Positions 34,085 through 50,322 of a stretch of DNA of 64,000 bases are shown here, in pieces. Source of the DNA: Centrapalus pauciflorus (lineage: Eukaryota > Streptophyta > Magnoliopsida > Asterales > Asteraceae); assembly GCA_020465985.1 (NCBI GenBank), contig JAANYP010003715.1, positions 77,471 through 141,470 on the forward strand, written 5' to 3'. The position numbers and the translations under genes are program-made. Below the pieces are notes generated by a model. The model was not told the origin of the DNA, did not search any database, and worked only from the letters and a program-made list of their open reading frames with translations. Numbering within the stretch: the stretch's first letter is position 1; each line of letters opens with the position of its first letter.

Positions 34085-34092
34085 TATTTATA
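34085..34092 (-). promoter_or_regulatory. TATA box before the accessory ORF
   Basis: Minus strand TATAAATA, about 110 bases before the ATG at 33,975, followed by a CT-rich leader and an AACCCTAA motif. The start context is CCCAAATGGCTC. This looks like an ordinary plant core promoter inside the retroelement. Predicted from sequence only. Confidence 0.5.
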
Positions 34093-34672
34093 GGATTTGA
34101 ATGTGAGTGAGTAGGAGAGAGAAAGGTTTGGGCAGTTGATTTGAAATGTTTCTAACGGAAAACGGAACGGTTTACCTTGTCAGAACGGTTGTCAGACCAA
34201 CTTGACCTTTTTAACTACTAACACACATAACAAACATTATCCGCAGGTAATTAAGTTAAATAAATACTTAATTAAGTAACTTAAATATGAAGAAAGGTAA
34301 TGAAAACTGATGTTCTAAGCTGTTGTTCAAACCTGGGATGAACAGGTTTAATCAAAAACTGATCACTCTTCAAGCTGTTCATGTAACTTGTGCAGCTATG
34401 TGAGAGCATGTTTCATTGTGAAACCTGTTCAATAGCTAAACAGGTTACAAAGCATTGCCTTGTATGACAGATTAAGAGAGTAAACAGGTGTGACATTTGT
34501 ATAACAGAACAGATTTGAGATTAAAACTTATTTTGTTAAGCATGTTATACGTCCAAGCTGTCCAAATTTTCAAATCTGGCTAAGTATAAGTCAAGTAAAA
34601 CCTGTCCTGTCCAAGCGGTTCTGGAAAATTTTGACAGAATTGAACAAGTGATCTTAGGAACAATAATGACAC
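34093..34672. other. Spacer between pol stop and accessory ORF promoter
   Basis: About 580 bp, AT-rich, with several AGCTGTTCA/AACCTGTTCA-like words also seen in the LTRs; no coding sequence recognised. Confidence 0.5.
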
Positions 34673-35637
34673 TTAGTCACTTTTATTTAACATCCCCAGC
34701 TTGCTTACAAGGTAATTAAACATGTTTTCATCAAGAGGTTTGGTGAAAATGTCTGCAAGCTGTTCTAAAGTGTAAAGAAAGCTTACCTTCACATTACCTT
34801 TTTGGATGTGATCTCTAATAAAGTGATGGCTGACTTCGATATGCTTTGTTCTAGAGTGGAAGACTGGATTGTTGGAGATAGTTATGGCACTTGTATTATC
34901 ACACAGAATAGGAGTTTTCCTATTCACAAGCCCATAATCCTCAAGCTGATGCTGCATCCATAGAATCTGCCCACAGCAGCTTTCAGCAGCAATGTACTCA
35001 GCTTCAGCAGTAGAAGTAGAAACAGAGTTCTACTTCTTGCTGCACCAACTGATCAACTTACCACCTAGGAGTTGACATCCACCTGTTGTGCTTTTCCTAT
35101 CTAGCCTGCAGCCTACAAAATCAGAATCTGAATAACCAATTAGTTCAAGGCTGGAGTATTTGGGATACCAAAGACCCAAACCTAGTGTACCCTTTATGTA
35201 TCGGAAGATTCTTTTGACAGCAGCTAGATGTGATTCTTTTGGATCAACTTAAAACCTAGCACATAACGAGGTAGCAAACATAATATCTGGTCTACTAACA
35301 GTTAAAATATAGAAAGCTCCCAATCAAGCTTTTGTAAGCTATTACTGAAACAGCTTTGCCATAGGCATCAGCATCCAACTTTACATTGGTTGCCATTGGA
35401 GTTTTGATGGGAGAACATTGATCAAATTTAAACTTTTTCAAAAGATCCAATGTATACTTTCTTTGATTAATAAAAATTCCATTTGAGGTTTGTTTAACCT
35501 GTAATCCCAGAAAGAAAGTAAGTTCACCCATCATGCTCATTTCATATTTGGATTTCATGAGCAGTGAAAAGTTCTTGCATTACTGTTACTTAGTATATTA
35601 TGTCATCCACATAAATCTGAACAAGCATAATATCAAA
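34673..35637 (-). pseudogene. SIRE-like RT C-terminal part and RNase H
   Basis: Continues the RT after the MULE-like insertion: LVQIYVDDIIY holds the catalytic YVDD, soon followed by stops. Then ELTFFLGLQVKQTSNGIFIN, KYTLDLLKKF, and RNase H: STAEAEYIAAESCC, ILCDNTSAITISNNPVFHSR, KHIEVSHHFIRDHI, EQLADIFTKPLDE, ending KLGMLNKSD and a stop at 34,673. Stops at about 35,590, 35,250 and 35,020 break it. RNase H would remove template RNA. Confidence 0.85.
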
Positions 35638-37304
<1,667 letters not shown>

Positions 37305-37961
37305 TAATATCAAATTTCACCTTATTTATGAACAATTTGGTATCTACTTTACCTCTGGAATAACCATTGCTCATAAAAGAATTAGTAAGAGTGTCATACA
37401 AGGCTCTAGGGGCTTGTTTTAGACCATATAGAGCTTTGTCCAACTTATAGACAAAACCTGGATGTTGTTCACTTTCAAAACCTGGAGGCTGCTTGACATA
37501 TACCTCTTCTTGCAGCTTGCCATTCAAAAATGCACTTTTGACATCCATTTGAAATACCTTCATGCTTTTATGGGCAGCATAGGCTAGAAACAAACGAATT
37601 GCTTCTAACCTGGCCACTGGAGCAAATGTTTTATCATAGTCTATGCCTTCTTCTTGCCTATAGATTTGAGCAACCAGTCTTACCTTATTTCTAATAACAT
37701 GACCTTGCTCATCCTTTTTATTTCTGAAAACCCTCTTGGTGCCAATTACTGTTTTACCTTTAGGAACATGGACCAACTTCCATACTTTGTTTCTCTCAAA
37801 CTGATTGAGCTCTTCTTGCATGGCAGTGATCCAATTAGCATCTTTAAGTGCATCATCTACTTTCTTTGGCTCCACCAGGGACACAAAGCTAGAAAACATA
37901 CAAAAGTTTTCTACGATGTCCCATCTTGTTTGTACCCCTTTATTGATGTCACCAATTATTT
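37305..37961 (-). pseudogene. SIRE-like RT N-terminal part
   Basis: From the solo LTR border the frame reads IGDINKGVQTRWDIVENFC (with HPIDQI on the other side of the LTR), EPKKVDDALKDANWITAMQE, WKLVHVPKGKTVIGTKRVFR, RLVAQIYRQEEGIDYDKTF, FQMDVKSAFLNGKLQEEVYV and ALYGLKQAPRALYDTLTNSF, the typical Copia RT order. It is open up to the MULE-like insertion, where the catalytic motif would follow. A 'Q-I-Y-R' replaces the usual G-Y/F-x-Q region. Confidence 0.88.
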
Positions 37962-40595
<2,634 letters not shown>

Positions 40596-41176
40596 TATTT
40601 GATCAATAGGGTGACACCTGATCCACTTAGGATCATGTTTCAATTAAGACCCTCCTGTATCAGTTTCATTCTCATTATGACTTGTAGAATAACTTTCAAG
40701 ATTTTCAGACACACTGATATCTTGAGTCTGTTCACACATTCAGAATGAATCATTATTGTTGAACACATCAGTAGAGGATTCATGGAAATCAGCATTGATT
40801 GGTTCTGGACATGGTGCATTAACTATATAAGTACACTTATTCACATTGGGTGTAACAACATAATCATCATCTTCTTCATTGTGGTTAACAGGTTCCACTC
40901 TGGATGATGTGGAAGCTTTTGAGTCCTTTTCCCCAACATTGGAATGCATAAGATCATCAAAGCTGAATTCTTCTGAAACTGATTCAGGAACAGCTTTGGT
41001 AGAGGCATTTTTGGACTTCCTCATAGGTGATTGATAGATTCATCTATCACCTTTCTTTTGTAGTTGTTTACTCTGTAGGCTTTAGAAACAGTAGAGTATC
41101 CAACAAACACACCTTCATCAGCTTTGGGTTTGAATTTAGCCAGCTGTTCCCTTTGGTTCAATATGAAGCAGGGACA
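40596..41176 (-). pseudogene. SIRE-like linker between integrase and RT
   Basis: Low-complexity acidic/Ser-rich linker (FSFDDLMHSNVGEKDSKAST, EEDDDYVVTPNVNKCT) open from 41,024 to 40,740, then HDPKWIRCHPIDQ just before the solo LTR. Such variable linkers are usual between integrase and RT in Copia polyproteins. Confidence 0.7.
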
Positions 41177-42234
41177 TCAAAACACATGGAAATAGCTTAT
41201 ATTCGGCCATCTCCCTCTGATTAACTCATAAGGAGTCTTATTGAACCTTTTCACCACTAAGAATCTGTTTTGAGTGAAGCAGACAGTGTTGACAGCTTCA
41301 GCCCAAAATGATGAAGGTAAACCTGATGCACACAGCATGGTTCTAGAAGCTTCAATGAGGGTTCTATTCCTCCTTTCAGCAACTCCATTTTGTTGTGGAG
41401 TTCTTACAGCTAAAAATTTTTGTGAGATTCCTCTTTCTTCACAGAAGTCCTCAAGAGCACTGTTTCTAAATTCAGTACCATGATCACTTCTAAGCTGCTT
41501 GACTTGGGCAGAGTTTAGAACTTCCATCTTCTTGATAAATCCAATAATTTCTCTGGCAGTCTCTCCTTTGGTCTTTAGGAAGATCACCCATGTAAACCTG
41601 GAGAACTCATCAACCGTTACTAGAGTGTATCTTCTACCTCCTAGACTTTGAACACTGACAGGTCTAAACAAGTCTATGTGGATTAAGAAGAGAGGAGTTT
41701 CAATAGAGAAACTATGCTTGGATTTAAAAGATGTTTTTCTCTGCTTGCCTTTCTCACAAGCCGTGCAGAGTTTATTCTTAACAAAAGTTATAGAAGGCAA
41801 ACCTGTTACCAACTCTTTCTTTAAAAGTTTGTTGATATACTTGAAGTTCAGGTGTGATAGCCTTTTGTGCCTAACCAGTTGAGGTCTGCATTGCTCCTTG
41901 AGATGAAACAGGTTTCAGTTGTAGGATCAGCAGATTTCATGTCCACAATGTATACACATTTCTTCCTTTGTGCACACAACACAACTTTGCCTTGGGGATC
42001 CAGTATGTATCTCAGGTGCTCATCAAAGTTAACCTTGTAGCCAGTATCACAAAGTTGGCTAATGCTAACAAGATTATGTTTTAGCCCAGACACATAGGCT
42101 ACTCTTTTGAGTATTGCAACACGAGTTTGAAGGATTCCATATCCTTCTGTGGATCCCTGTACATTGTCACCAAAGGTTACCTTTGGGCCTTTTTCAGGCC
42201 TGAGATCACTCAGCAAATCTTTGAAACCTGTCAT
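41177..42234 (-). pseudogene. SIRE-like protease end, gag-pre-integrase and integrase
   Basis: The frame MTGFKDLLSDLRPEKGPKVT follows the protease active site (SDSGCSGHMTG at about 42,240-42,265, with a stop just upstream). VSISQLCDTGYKVNF and the CTACEKGKQRKTSF zinc-finger cysteines lead into integrase: LIHIDLFRPV (usual LFGPV), QLRSDHGTEFRNSALEDFCE and QQNGVAERRNRTLIEASRTM with the D, D and E residues present, then FWAEAVNTVCFTQNR and PYELIRGRWPNISYFHVF. A frame break near 41,812-41,850 separates the zinc finger from its start. Confidence 0.87.
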
Positions 42235-43536
42235 GTGGCCTGAGCAGCCACTGTCCGAGTATCAAATCTGGCTTGGTTGTTTAACCTACAGATTGTCATG
42301 GGAAAATATTAGTTTTTAGGGGAACTCATCATAAGGATGAGTTCTCCTTCTTTATCAACATTTGTTGATGGACCACTAAGATCTACACTAATATTTCTAA
42401 TTTGGATTGTATCAGCTTGGATACTCTCCTCAATGACCATGTTACTTCCAACACTGCTAGTTTTTGCGATGTTGGAACTACCAGTGTCAGCAGGCCTTAT
42501 GTCCTCAATTTCAGGACAATCTTTGGCCATATGAGTCTTCTTCCCAGATTTGTAGCATATTATATTCTTAGACTTTTTGGAAGAAGTACCCCTAGAAACA
42601 CATTCTGGGATATCTTTGTTGGACTTCTCAACAGGTTTAGCAAACTTATCACTATTCTTGGAAGAACCAACAGTTTGAGTAGAAGCTACAATAGCAACAG
42701 CTTTGCCTGTGTCCTCTTTCTTCTTTTTGGGAGGACAGAGATCAAACACATGTAATTTGAGTGGCTTTTGTCCTTCCACAGGTTTGGGAAACTTATTCCC
42801 TGTTTTCTTAGATTGAGCAATGGCTCTGCCTTTGCCATTACTGAGATGTGATGACTGTTGCCTATCAACATGATCATTACTTCTGGTTTTATCAAAAGAT
42901 TTTCTTTCATTTATAACCAGCTTCCCACTATGATTGAAAAAACTTATTTGAAATCACAATAGATTTGCTTCCAACATGAGACTTACCCTTGTTGAAAGTA
43001 GGTTTCTTCCTTTTTAAAAACTTTTTCTCAAAATGTTCAGCATTATAAGGATTAACAGGTTTCTTGCCATCAGCTTTTGACTGTTTTCAATTCTTTTGTT
43101 TGTGTGAACCGGCTATGCACTTAGCAGGCTGATTTGATGGAGAACACATTCCATCATCAGTCTTTATAGCTTTTTCACACAAACTGTCAGTGTTTTGAGG
43201 TCTGACAAACCTATTTGTTGAGACCAGCTTTCCATTTACTCTTTGGATAAAAGTACTTGGAAGCTCACCAAGAGTGGATAAGTCTTTTTCCAGCATATTT
43301 TTCTCAACAATTGAAGCTGTTGTATCAAGATCTTCTCCAAGATAGGCTTGAATTTGAGCAGGTATCTGCTGACTGATACAGTGGTTGACATTTTGAGCTG
43401 ACTGGCACCAAAAGTCAACAATCTTTTGAGAGCTTTAGCTTTAGCCAGGTCCTGTTTGAAGTTGCTTGTTGAGAGGACACTAGTGTTCGCCATCAGACAA
43501 TTGTTGTACTCTTCATCAGGTGATGAATCAGACTCC
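42235..43536 (-). pseudogene. SIRE-like gag C-terminal region and protease start
   Basis: After the Athila-like insertion the polyprotein resumes with ESDSSPDEEYNNCLMA and continues, with several frame changes, through a coiled-coil/Lys-rich segment, MLEKDLSTLGELPSTFIQRV and a second zinc-knuckle-like motif CYKSGKKTHMAKDC whose second Cys is lost (Ser). It ends at the protease motif DSGCSGHMTG. This is the long inter-knuckle region usual in SIRE-type gag. All frames are disrupted. Confidence 0.75.
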
Positions 43537-44631
43537 TGACAAGTGTGTGATTCATGTGGTTTCTGAGTCATATTATGATCATTTTAAGCACCGATGTTTT
43601 GTAAAATCCATATTATTACTCCAAGTTTGTATTTCAGGGCCAATATGTTAAAAAAAAGCAATCCGAGAGAATTCAGAGCAAACCGAGCTGAGGGGGGCGC
43701 ATGCCTGTGCCACCGTGCGCTCCACATAGCGTCCCAACTGTCCAGATACGTTCCAGCACATGCCAGCTAAACCCTAGCCGCACCCGGGCGCAGGCCTGCG
43801 CTAGTGCGATGCAAAAACGCGTTTTACAGCCTGTGGAACCCTAAACTCGTCCTCCCTATAAATACAAGTCAAGTGGCAGCTTTGGAGAGAGTCTCGAAGT
43901 ATGTGAAAGTGTGTCGAAGCCCTGCAGGAGTGGATCTACGATACGAGAACGAAGACGGTGATTTGCAAGCTACCCAATGGCTCAGATGTATGATTGTGAC
44001 GAGCATACGATGAGCGGCTAATCCCATTAGCCGTTTGCGGAGGATCTACGGCTAATTTTGCACTTCTTTGATTTCTAATGTTTTGATGTATTCATATTAA
44101 GCAAGATCTATTATGTGTATGCAAATGATAAACATTTTGGCTATGATTATGATTATGTGTTGCGATTGGTAAAAGCAAGATAGTTTATCGTGATGTTATT
44201 ATTCGTGCCGAGTCCATTAGTTTAGGGATTAAGACGAGTATTGTTGCATACGCTATGCCGAGAGTTATTGGTTAAAACACGTTTGATTAATTTAGTCGCG
44301 TAATTCATTATGTCTATGTGATCGTTGCATGAAATTATAGTGAGTACTACTTATGCCGTGGTGATTCCGTGAATGGTTATTCGTCTCTTGATTGTTTATC
44401 TTCTTCGTTAGTTACTTCGTCCTTAATTTTAGTTACGAAGCAATACCAAATCATTACTCTAAACAAATCATTCAAATCCACAAATTCACAATTGAAATGC
44501 TTTCAATAAACTTAAAAGGCTAATAACCCAATCCTAATTACGACCACACTCCTGGTGGATTCGATCTTTACTTCTCTAGCTAAATAGTGGATTTAAGGAT
44601 TAAGTCTGCGGGTCACAACGATGGCCCATCA
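43537..44631 (+). repeat. 5' LTR of the Athila-like element
   Basis: Starts TGACAAGTGTGTGATT (the 3' copy starts TGATAAGTCTATAATT) and ends GATGGCCCATCA. A TATA box CTATAAATA lies at 43,856-43,864 after a GC-rich GCGCAGGCCTGCGC stretch. Differences from the 3' LTR are spread throughout, so the element is older than the Tekay-like one. Confidence 0.9.
43856..43864 (+). promoter_or_regulatory. TATA box in the Athila-like LTR
   Basis: CTATAAATA, conserved at 56,471-56,479 in the other LTR, preceded by a CpG-rich palindromic region. Confidence 0.6.
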
Positions 44632-44637
44632 GAGTTT

Positions 44638-44655
44638 TGGTGCCGTTGCTGGGGA
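44638..44655 (+). other. Primer binding site of the Athila-like element
   Basis: TGGTGCCGTTGCTGGGGA six bases after the LTR; one or two changes from the TGGCGCCGTTGCC site of Athila/Tat elements. Confidence 0.85.
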
Positions 44656-44874
44656 GTGTAATGGTAGTTTAGCTTTAAAGTTAGTTTGTTGCCTTAGTTT
44701 TAAGTAATTAAGTTTAAGTTCCTTTCTTTGGTTATTTTTAGTCTTTATTTTATTATTAAAGGAAAATCAAATAAAAAATTTTAAAATTTGAAAAGGTAAT
44801 TGTAGTCCTCTACTTTACCACAAAAAATATTGGTTAATTAAGTTTTTAATCTTTAGTAGTTTTTTATTTAGTGT

Positions 44875-46487
44875 ATGCACACACGTCGATCGGCTAAAGG
44901 ATTGCCGCTACAATTCGAATCTGAGATCGAAAAAGTAGCGAGATCGAACCGAAAGACCGTCAGGATTCAAAATCAACAATTAATCACAGAGAATTTGAAC
45001 GCACAAGAGGAAGAAATTCCTGATTTAGAAATTCCCGATTAAGAGATTTCTAATTTAGAAAGCCCTCCGATTTCGCTGTGAAATCGTGATCAAGAAGAAC
45101 CCGAGCGCATAGTTGCTAGAATGGGTGATCAACCGAGACGTACGGTTGAGTCTCATTACCGTCCAGGTGATGTGTCCAACCCATCTCCAATTCGTCATCC
45201 CGAGAACGAGAACGAACCCAAAGTTCGTCCTCAATTATTCCAAATTCTTCCGATCTTTCGAGGGATACCAAGTGAGGAACCCTATGAACATCTAGCTGAG
45301 TTCACAGCTATTTGTAAAGCAAACCATGTTCGAGGTATAACCACCGACGGTTTAAAACTTCGATTATTTCCTTTTTCGTTAAAAGAGAAAGCGAAGAATT
45401 GGTTCGTATCCTTACCAACCAATAGCATTACAACATGGGATCAAATGAAACGAGAATTCCTTAATGAATATTACCCCATTAGTAAAACAACCGAGAAAAG
45501 AAAGAAAATTACCGGATTTAAACAAAAACCGGGCGAACAATTCTACGAAGCGTTTGATCGTATAAAAGAATTACTGAGAGCTTGTCCACACCACGAGGTA
45601 CCCAAATGGATGCTTATCAAAGCATTCTTTGATGGTACAAGTCAAGAAAGTAGCAATATGATTATAGCTGCCACACGAGGCACATTTTTAGGTAAAGAAG
45701 ACGATGAAGCTTGGGAGTTGCTTAATCAACTCGGTAAAGGTCTTAAAGTCCAAGCTGGTTCTGAAAATAGCATAGGAGTTCAAGTTATGGACATAGATAA
45801 TGCCTGGAAACGTGAGGTTAAAAGTGAGATTTCAGAATTAGGAAAGAAAATGGATCAATTGATGAAGGGTTTTCAAACCCTTGCGTATCAATTAATTGTG
45901 TTACATGCGGAGATCCATCACATCATTCCGACGCATGTGCTCAAGTGTAATCCACTAAGGAATTTGCTAATGAAGTTTACGGATTTAGAGCTCATCGAGA
46001 GAGAGATAATCCATTTTCTGAAACATACAATCCGGGATGGAGAAACCATCCCAACTTTTGATGGAAAAATGATCAGCCTACCGATCATCAATCCAAACCG
46101 AGATATGAACCACCAAAGAGAGAATATCAATATGGTTCAACTTCAGCAGCGAAGGATGAGTGATATTATAAGTCAAATCATCGTGATCAACCACAATTCT
46201 AAGTAGAAACAAATATGAATTCTGCGCAATTCGCAGAGTTTGCTGAATTTATGAAACAACAATGAGCTATCAGTACTAAGACCATGGAGATGTTAACTCG
46301 CTAGATGGGTTAGATAGCTGAGTCGCTCACTAGGCGTGAGGAGGGGAAGCTTCCTAGCAATACTGTTCCCAATCCTTCACACACTTATCATCATAACAAA
46401 GATAAGAAACATGAGATTAACGAAGTTAATGAACTAGATAAGATAACCACATTAAGGAGTGGAAGAGAGGTAGACAATAAAATAGAG
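44875..46487 (+). pseudogene. Athila-like gag
   Basis: The probable start is the ATG at 44,875 (MHTRRSAKGLPLQFE), same frame as the long open part from 45,121, with two stops between (45,042 and about 45,080). The core reads FQILPIFRGIPSEEPYEHLA, LRLFPFSLKEKAKNWF, MKREFLNEYYP, QFYEAFDRIKELLRACPHH and LIKAFFDGTSQESSNMI, the retrotrans_gag pattern of Athila. After 46,206 the frame continues with further stops (MNSAQFAEFAEFMKQQ) to the HHNKDKKHEINEVNELDK region before protease. Gag forms the particle. Confidence 0.87.
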
Positions 46488-48260
46488 ATGTCTAAAGAGA
46501 AAGAGGCAGAAGAAGATACCGACACTGAAGTCGTGTATGAGGAGAAAGAGGATCCAAAGAAAAAGGAGATTCCTAAGAAGGTTTCTTTTAAAGAGCCAAT
46601 TAAAGCAGATATTCCAACGCCCAAAGTTGGGGAGGCAGATAAGAGTCATAAAAGAAAGTATAAGGTCTCGCTCCCGAAGCAGATCAATCTAACTGAACAG
46701 TTGAGTGCAGTAGTTTCTAGTTCTCTAGCTCCTAAGCTGAAAGATCTTGGATCACCATTGATTCCAGTGATAATAGGCAATGTGCTGATTAAAAAGGAAC
46801 TGCTTAATCTTGGAGCTAGTGTTAATATTTTACCTGGAAACTTGTTTGATAAACATGATCTAGGTCAGTTACAAACAACTGATATTATCTTACAACTGGC
46901 AGATCTGTCAACCAAGTGCCCAAGAGGTATTTTATCAGATGTCATTTTAAAAGTTGAAGATTTTTACTATCCAGTTGACTTCCTAGTATTGGAAACCAAA
47001 AGTTCAATAGAAGATAATCAACCGGCTATTATCCTAGCCAGACCTTTCTTAGCCACGATTAATTGTAGGACAGAAGCGGTGGATATTCCCTTTGGTAATT
47101 GGAAATTAAGACTGAATGTATTTAATGCTACAAGTGTCTCTACTATTGATTCAGAATGTTATCTTATAGACATGGTGGACGAACTTGCGCAGCAGCGTAG
47201 TTCGTTAATCAACACCAAAGATACTACTGAGTTATTCTTTGCTGAGAATGAGTTAGCCAAGTTAAATCATACTGAGTGTGATAAGCTAGAAGTAGTCATG
47301 GAATACACACTAGAGTCAAAACGACCACCGTGGACCCATAGGACTGAAAAATTACCTACTGATTTACCTAAGTCAGCGAAACCTTCAATAGAGCAACCAC
47401 CTGTTCTAGAATTGAAGGAGTTGCCATCTCATTTGAAATATGCTTTTCTAGGTCAGAATGACACGTTTCCTGTCATAATTTCATCAGATCTAACTGAAGA
47501 GCAAGAAAAAGCTCAGCTGCAGGTGTTAGTCAAATATAAAGAAGCATTAGGGTGGACGATAGCTGATTTAAAAGGAATCAGTCCCACTTTGTGTATGCAC
47601 CGAATCATTACTGATCCAAAAGCTAAACCAGCTCGGAATGCACAAAGGAGGTTGAATCCTAATTTGAGAGAGGTAGTTAAGAAGGAAATATTAAAATGGT
47701 TGGACGCTGGAATTATATATCCTATATCTGATAGTAATTGGGTAAGTCCAACCCAAACTGTGCCCAAGAAATCGGGAATTACAGTCATTAATACTGAACA
47801 AGGAGAGAAGATAACTACTCGCCCTGTGACTGGGTGGAGAATTTGTATAGATTACAGAAAACTCAATGCCGCTACTTCAAAAGATCATTTTTTGCTACCA
47901 TTTGTAGATCAAATAGTGGAAAAATTAGCAGGACAGAAGTTTTACTGTTTCTTGGATGGATATTCTGGTTATAATCAAATACCAATCCATCTAGAGGATC
48001 AAGAGAAAACTACATTTACTTGTCCCTATGGCACTTTTGCCTACTGAAGGATGTCGTTTGGACTATGTAATGCACCAGCCACGTTTTAGCGATGTATGAT
48101 GGCTATCTTTTCAGATATGGTGGGTGGTTCTCTTGAAATATTTATGGACGATTTTTCCATATTTGATAAAACATTTGAAGATTGTCTAGGACATTTAGAA
48201 AAAGTCCTAAAAAGATGCATTGAAACCAACTTAGTGTTAAGTTGGGAGAAAAGCCATTTA
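46488..48260 (+). pseudogene. Athila-like protease and reverse transcriptase
   Basis: A 519-codon open part: a charged linker, then the protease (IKKELLNLGASVNILPGNLF), where the catalytic Asp of the usual D-L-G-A is Asn. RT follows: WLDAGIIYPISDSNWVSPTQ, TGWRICIDYRKLNAAT, FLLPFVDQIVEKLAG, FLDGYSGYNQIP and TFTCPYGTFAY and a stop at 48,045. In-frame continuation holds MSFGLCNAPATF and the catalytic IFMDDFSIF. The domain order is normal; the protease mutation and stops make it inactive. Confidence 0.9.
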
Positions 48261-48261
48261 T

Positions 48262-48960
48262 ATGGTAAATGAAGGGGTAGTCTTAGGTCACATTGTGTCC
48301 GAGAGAGGAATGGAGGTAGATAAAGCAAAAGTTCAATTAATTTCCTTACTTCCACCCCTTACCAACGTTAAAGGAATAAGATCATTCTTAGGCCACACTG
48401 GTTTTTATCGGCGATTTATTAAAGATTTCAGTGAAATCTCAAGGCCATTATGAAATCTTCTATCAAAAGATATCGAGTTTAATTTTGATGATGCTTGTAT
48501 GAAAGCATTTGAGAAGCTTAAATCAAAATTAACCGAAGCGCCAATTCTGCAATCTCCGGATTGGTCTCAACCATTTGAGATCATGTGTGATGCGAGTGAT
48601 TATGCAGTTGGTGCTATTTTAGGACAAAGATTTGAGAAAAAGCCAGTGGTGATTTACTATGCAAGTAAAACCTTTATTGAGGCACAGATCAATTACACCA
48701 CTATGGAAAAAGAGTTATTAGCTGTAGTGTTTGCCCTAGATAAATTCAGATCCTATATTTGGGGGGCAAAAGTAATTGTGTACTCTGACCACAGTGCTTT
48801 AAGACATTTATTGGCAAAGAAGGATGCCAAGCCTAGATTGATTCGGTGGATCCTTCTATTGCAAGAATTTGACTTATAAATTAAAGATAAAAGGCACAGA
48901 AAATGTTGTTGCCGATCATTTATTAAGGGTTCAATTAATCCCAACAAACTCAACTTATCA
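48262..48960 (+). pseudogene. Athila-like RT end and RNase H
   Basis: VLGHIVSERGMEVDKAKVQL, IRSFLGHTGFYRRFIKDFSE then (after a stop) RNase H: EIMCDASDYAVGAILGQR, YYASKTFIEAQINYTTMEKE, LLAVVFALDKFRSYIWGAKV and YSDHSALRHLLAKKD, with catalytic D, E and D visible. A stop at 48,878 breaks the final part. Confidence 0.87.
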
Positions 48961-49163
48961 AATCAGGGACTCCTTCCCTGATGAACAAGTATTATCTGAT
49001 CTAAAATTCCTTGGTTTGCGAATCTAGTTAACTATTTCGTAACAGGAAGATTGCCAGAGCACTGGAAATCACAACAGAGAAAATATTTCTATGCTTAAGC
49101 AAGGCAATACATTTAGGATGAGCCTAATCTATTTAATATAGGAGCAGATCAAATTATAAGAAG

Positions 49164-50322
49164 ATGTGTCCTAACTCGAAACACGAAGATATTCTTAAAC
49201 ACTGCCATGCATATGCATGCGGTGGCCATTTCAGCGCAAAGAAAACTGGCCACCGGATATTGCAGTGTTGGTTTTTCTGGCCCACAATATATAAGGATGC
49301 CTACGAGTTCGTTAAAGGGTGCACAAGATGCCAGCAAACTGGTGGCATCGCGAAAAGAGATGAAATGCCTATGACCCCGATATTAATTGTCAAAATATTT
49401 GATGTATGGGGCATTGATTTTATGGGACTATTCCCTAAATAATTTGGATATGAGTACATCTTAGTGGCAGTAGATTATGTTTCCAAATGGGTGGAAGCAG
49501 AAGCTACACGCACTAATGATAACCGAGTTGTGTGCAAATTTGTTAAAAGTAATATTTTAGCACGACACGGTATTCCAAGGGCTATCATCAGTGACGGAGG
49601 GTCACATTTTAATAATTAGAATTTTTTTAGACTCCTTAAACAGTATGGAGTTAACCATAGAATAGCAACGCCTTATCATCCGCAAACAAGCGGACAAGTC
49701 GAGATCTCTAATAGAGAGATCAAGAGAATCCTTGAAAAAATTGTCAGACCAGATCGTAAAGATTGGTATCAAAAATTAGAGGATGCTCTATGGGCATACA
49801 GAACCATATTTGAAACACCAATCGGTATGTCCCCATATAGACTTGTGTATGGTAAGCTTTGCCATCAACACCGAGCTCCATGGGCTATAAAAATAACTAT
49901 TTTTAATTTACATGATGCCGGTGTTGATAGGAAATTCCAATTAAATGAACTGGAAGAAATTCGTAAAAAAGCCTATGAAAGCGCTATAATTTCTAAAGAG
50001 AAAACTACGGTTTTCCACGACAGAATGATTAAAAATAAAATATTTACCAAAGTAAACAAACTTTGGTTATTTAACACAAGCCTTAGATGATTTCCCAGTA
50101 AATTAAAAAGTAAATGGACAGGTCCGTATATTGTAACGAATACCTACCCACACGGTGCGGTAGAAATACATGACCTGAAAGGTGGTGAGCCATTTAAAGT
50201 AAACAGACATAGACTTAAATTATATGTTAAATGGGCCACCAATGATATGTTAGTATCTGACTCATCAGGTTACAAGATCATAAGGTTAATTAATTATTTT
50301 AGGAGCCGTACGTCTGGCTGAA
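49164..50322 (+). pseudogene. Athila-like integrase
   Basis: HHCC zinc finger (HCHAYACGGHFSAKKT...CTRCQQTGG), catalytic region (WGIDFMGLFPK, then a stop; AIISDGGSHFNN, then a stop; PQTSGQVEISNREIKRIL), and the C-terminal part (SKLKSKWTGPYIVTNTYPHG, EPFKVNRHRLKLY). It ends near 50,322. Stops at about 49,440, 49,617 and 50,090. Confidence 0.87.
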
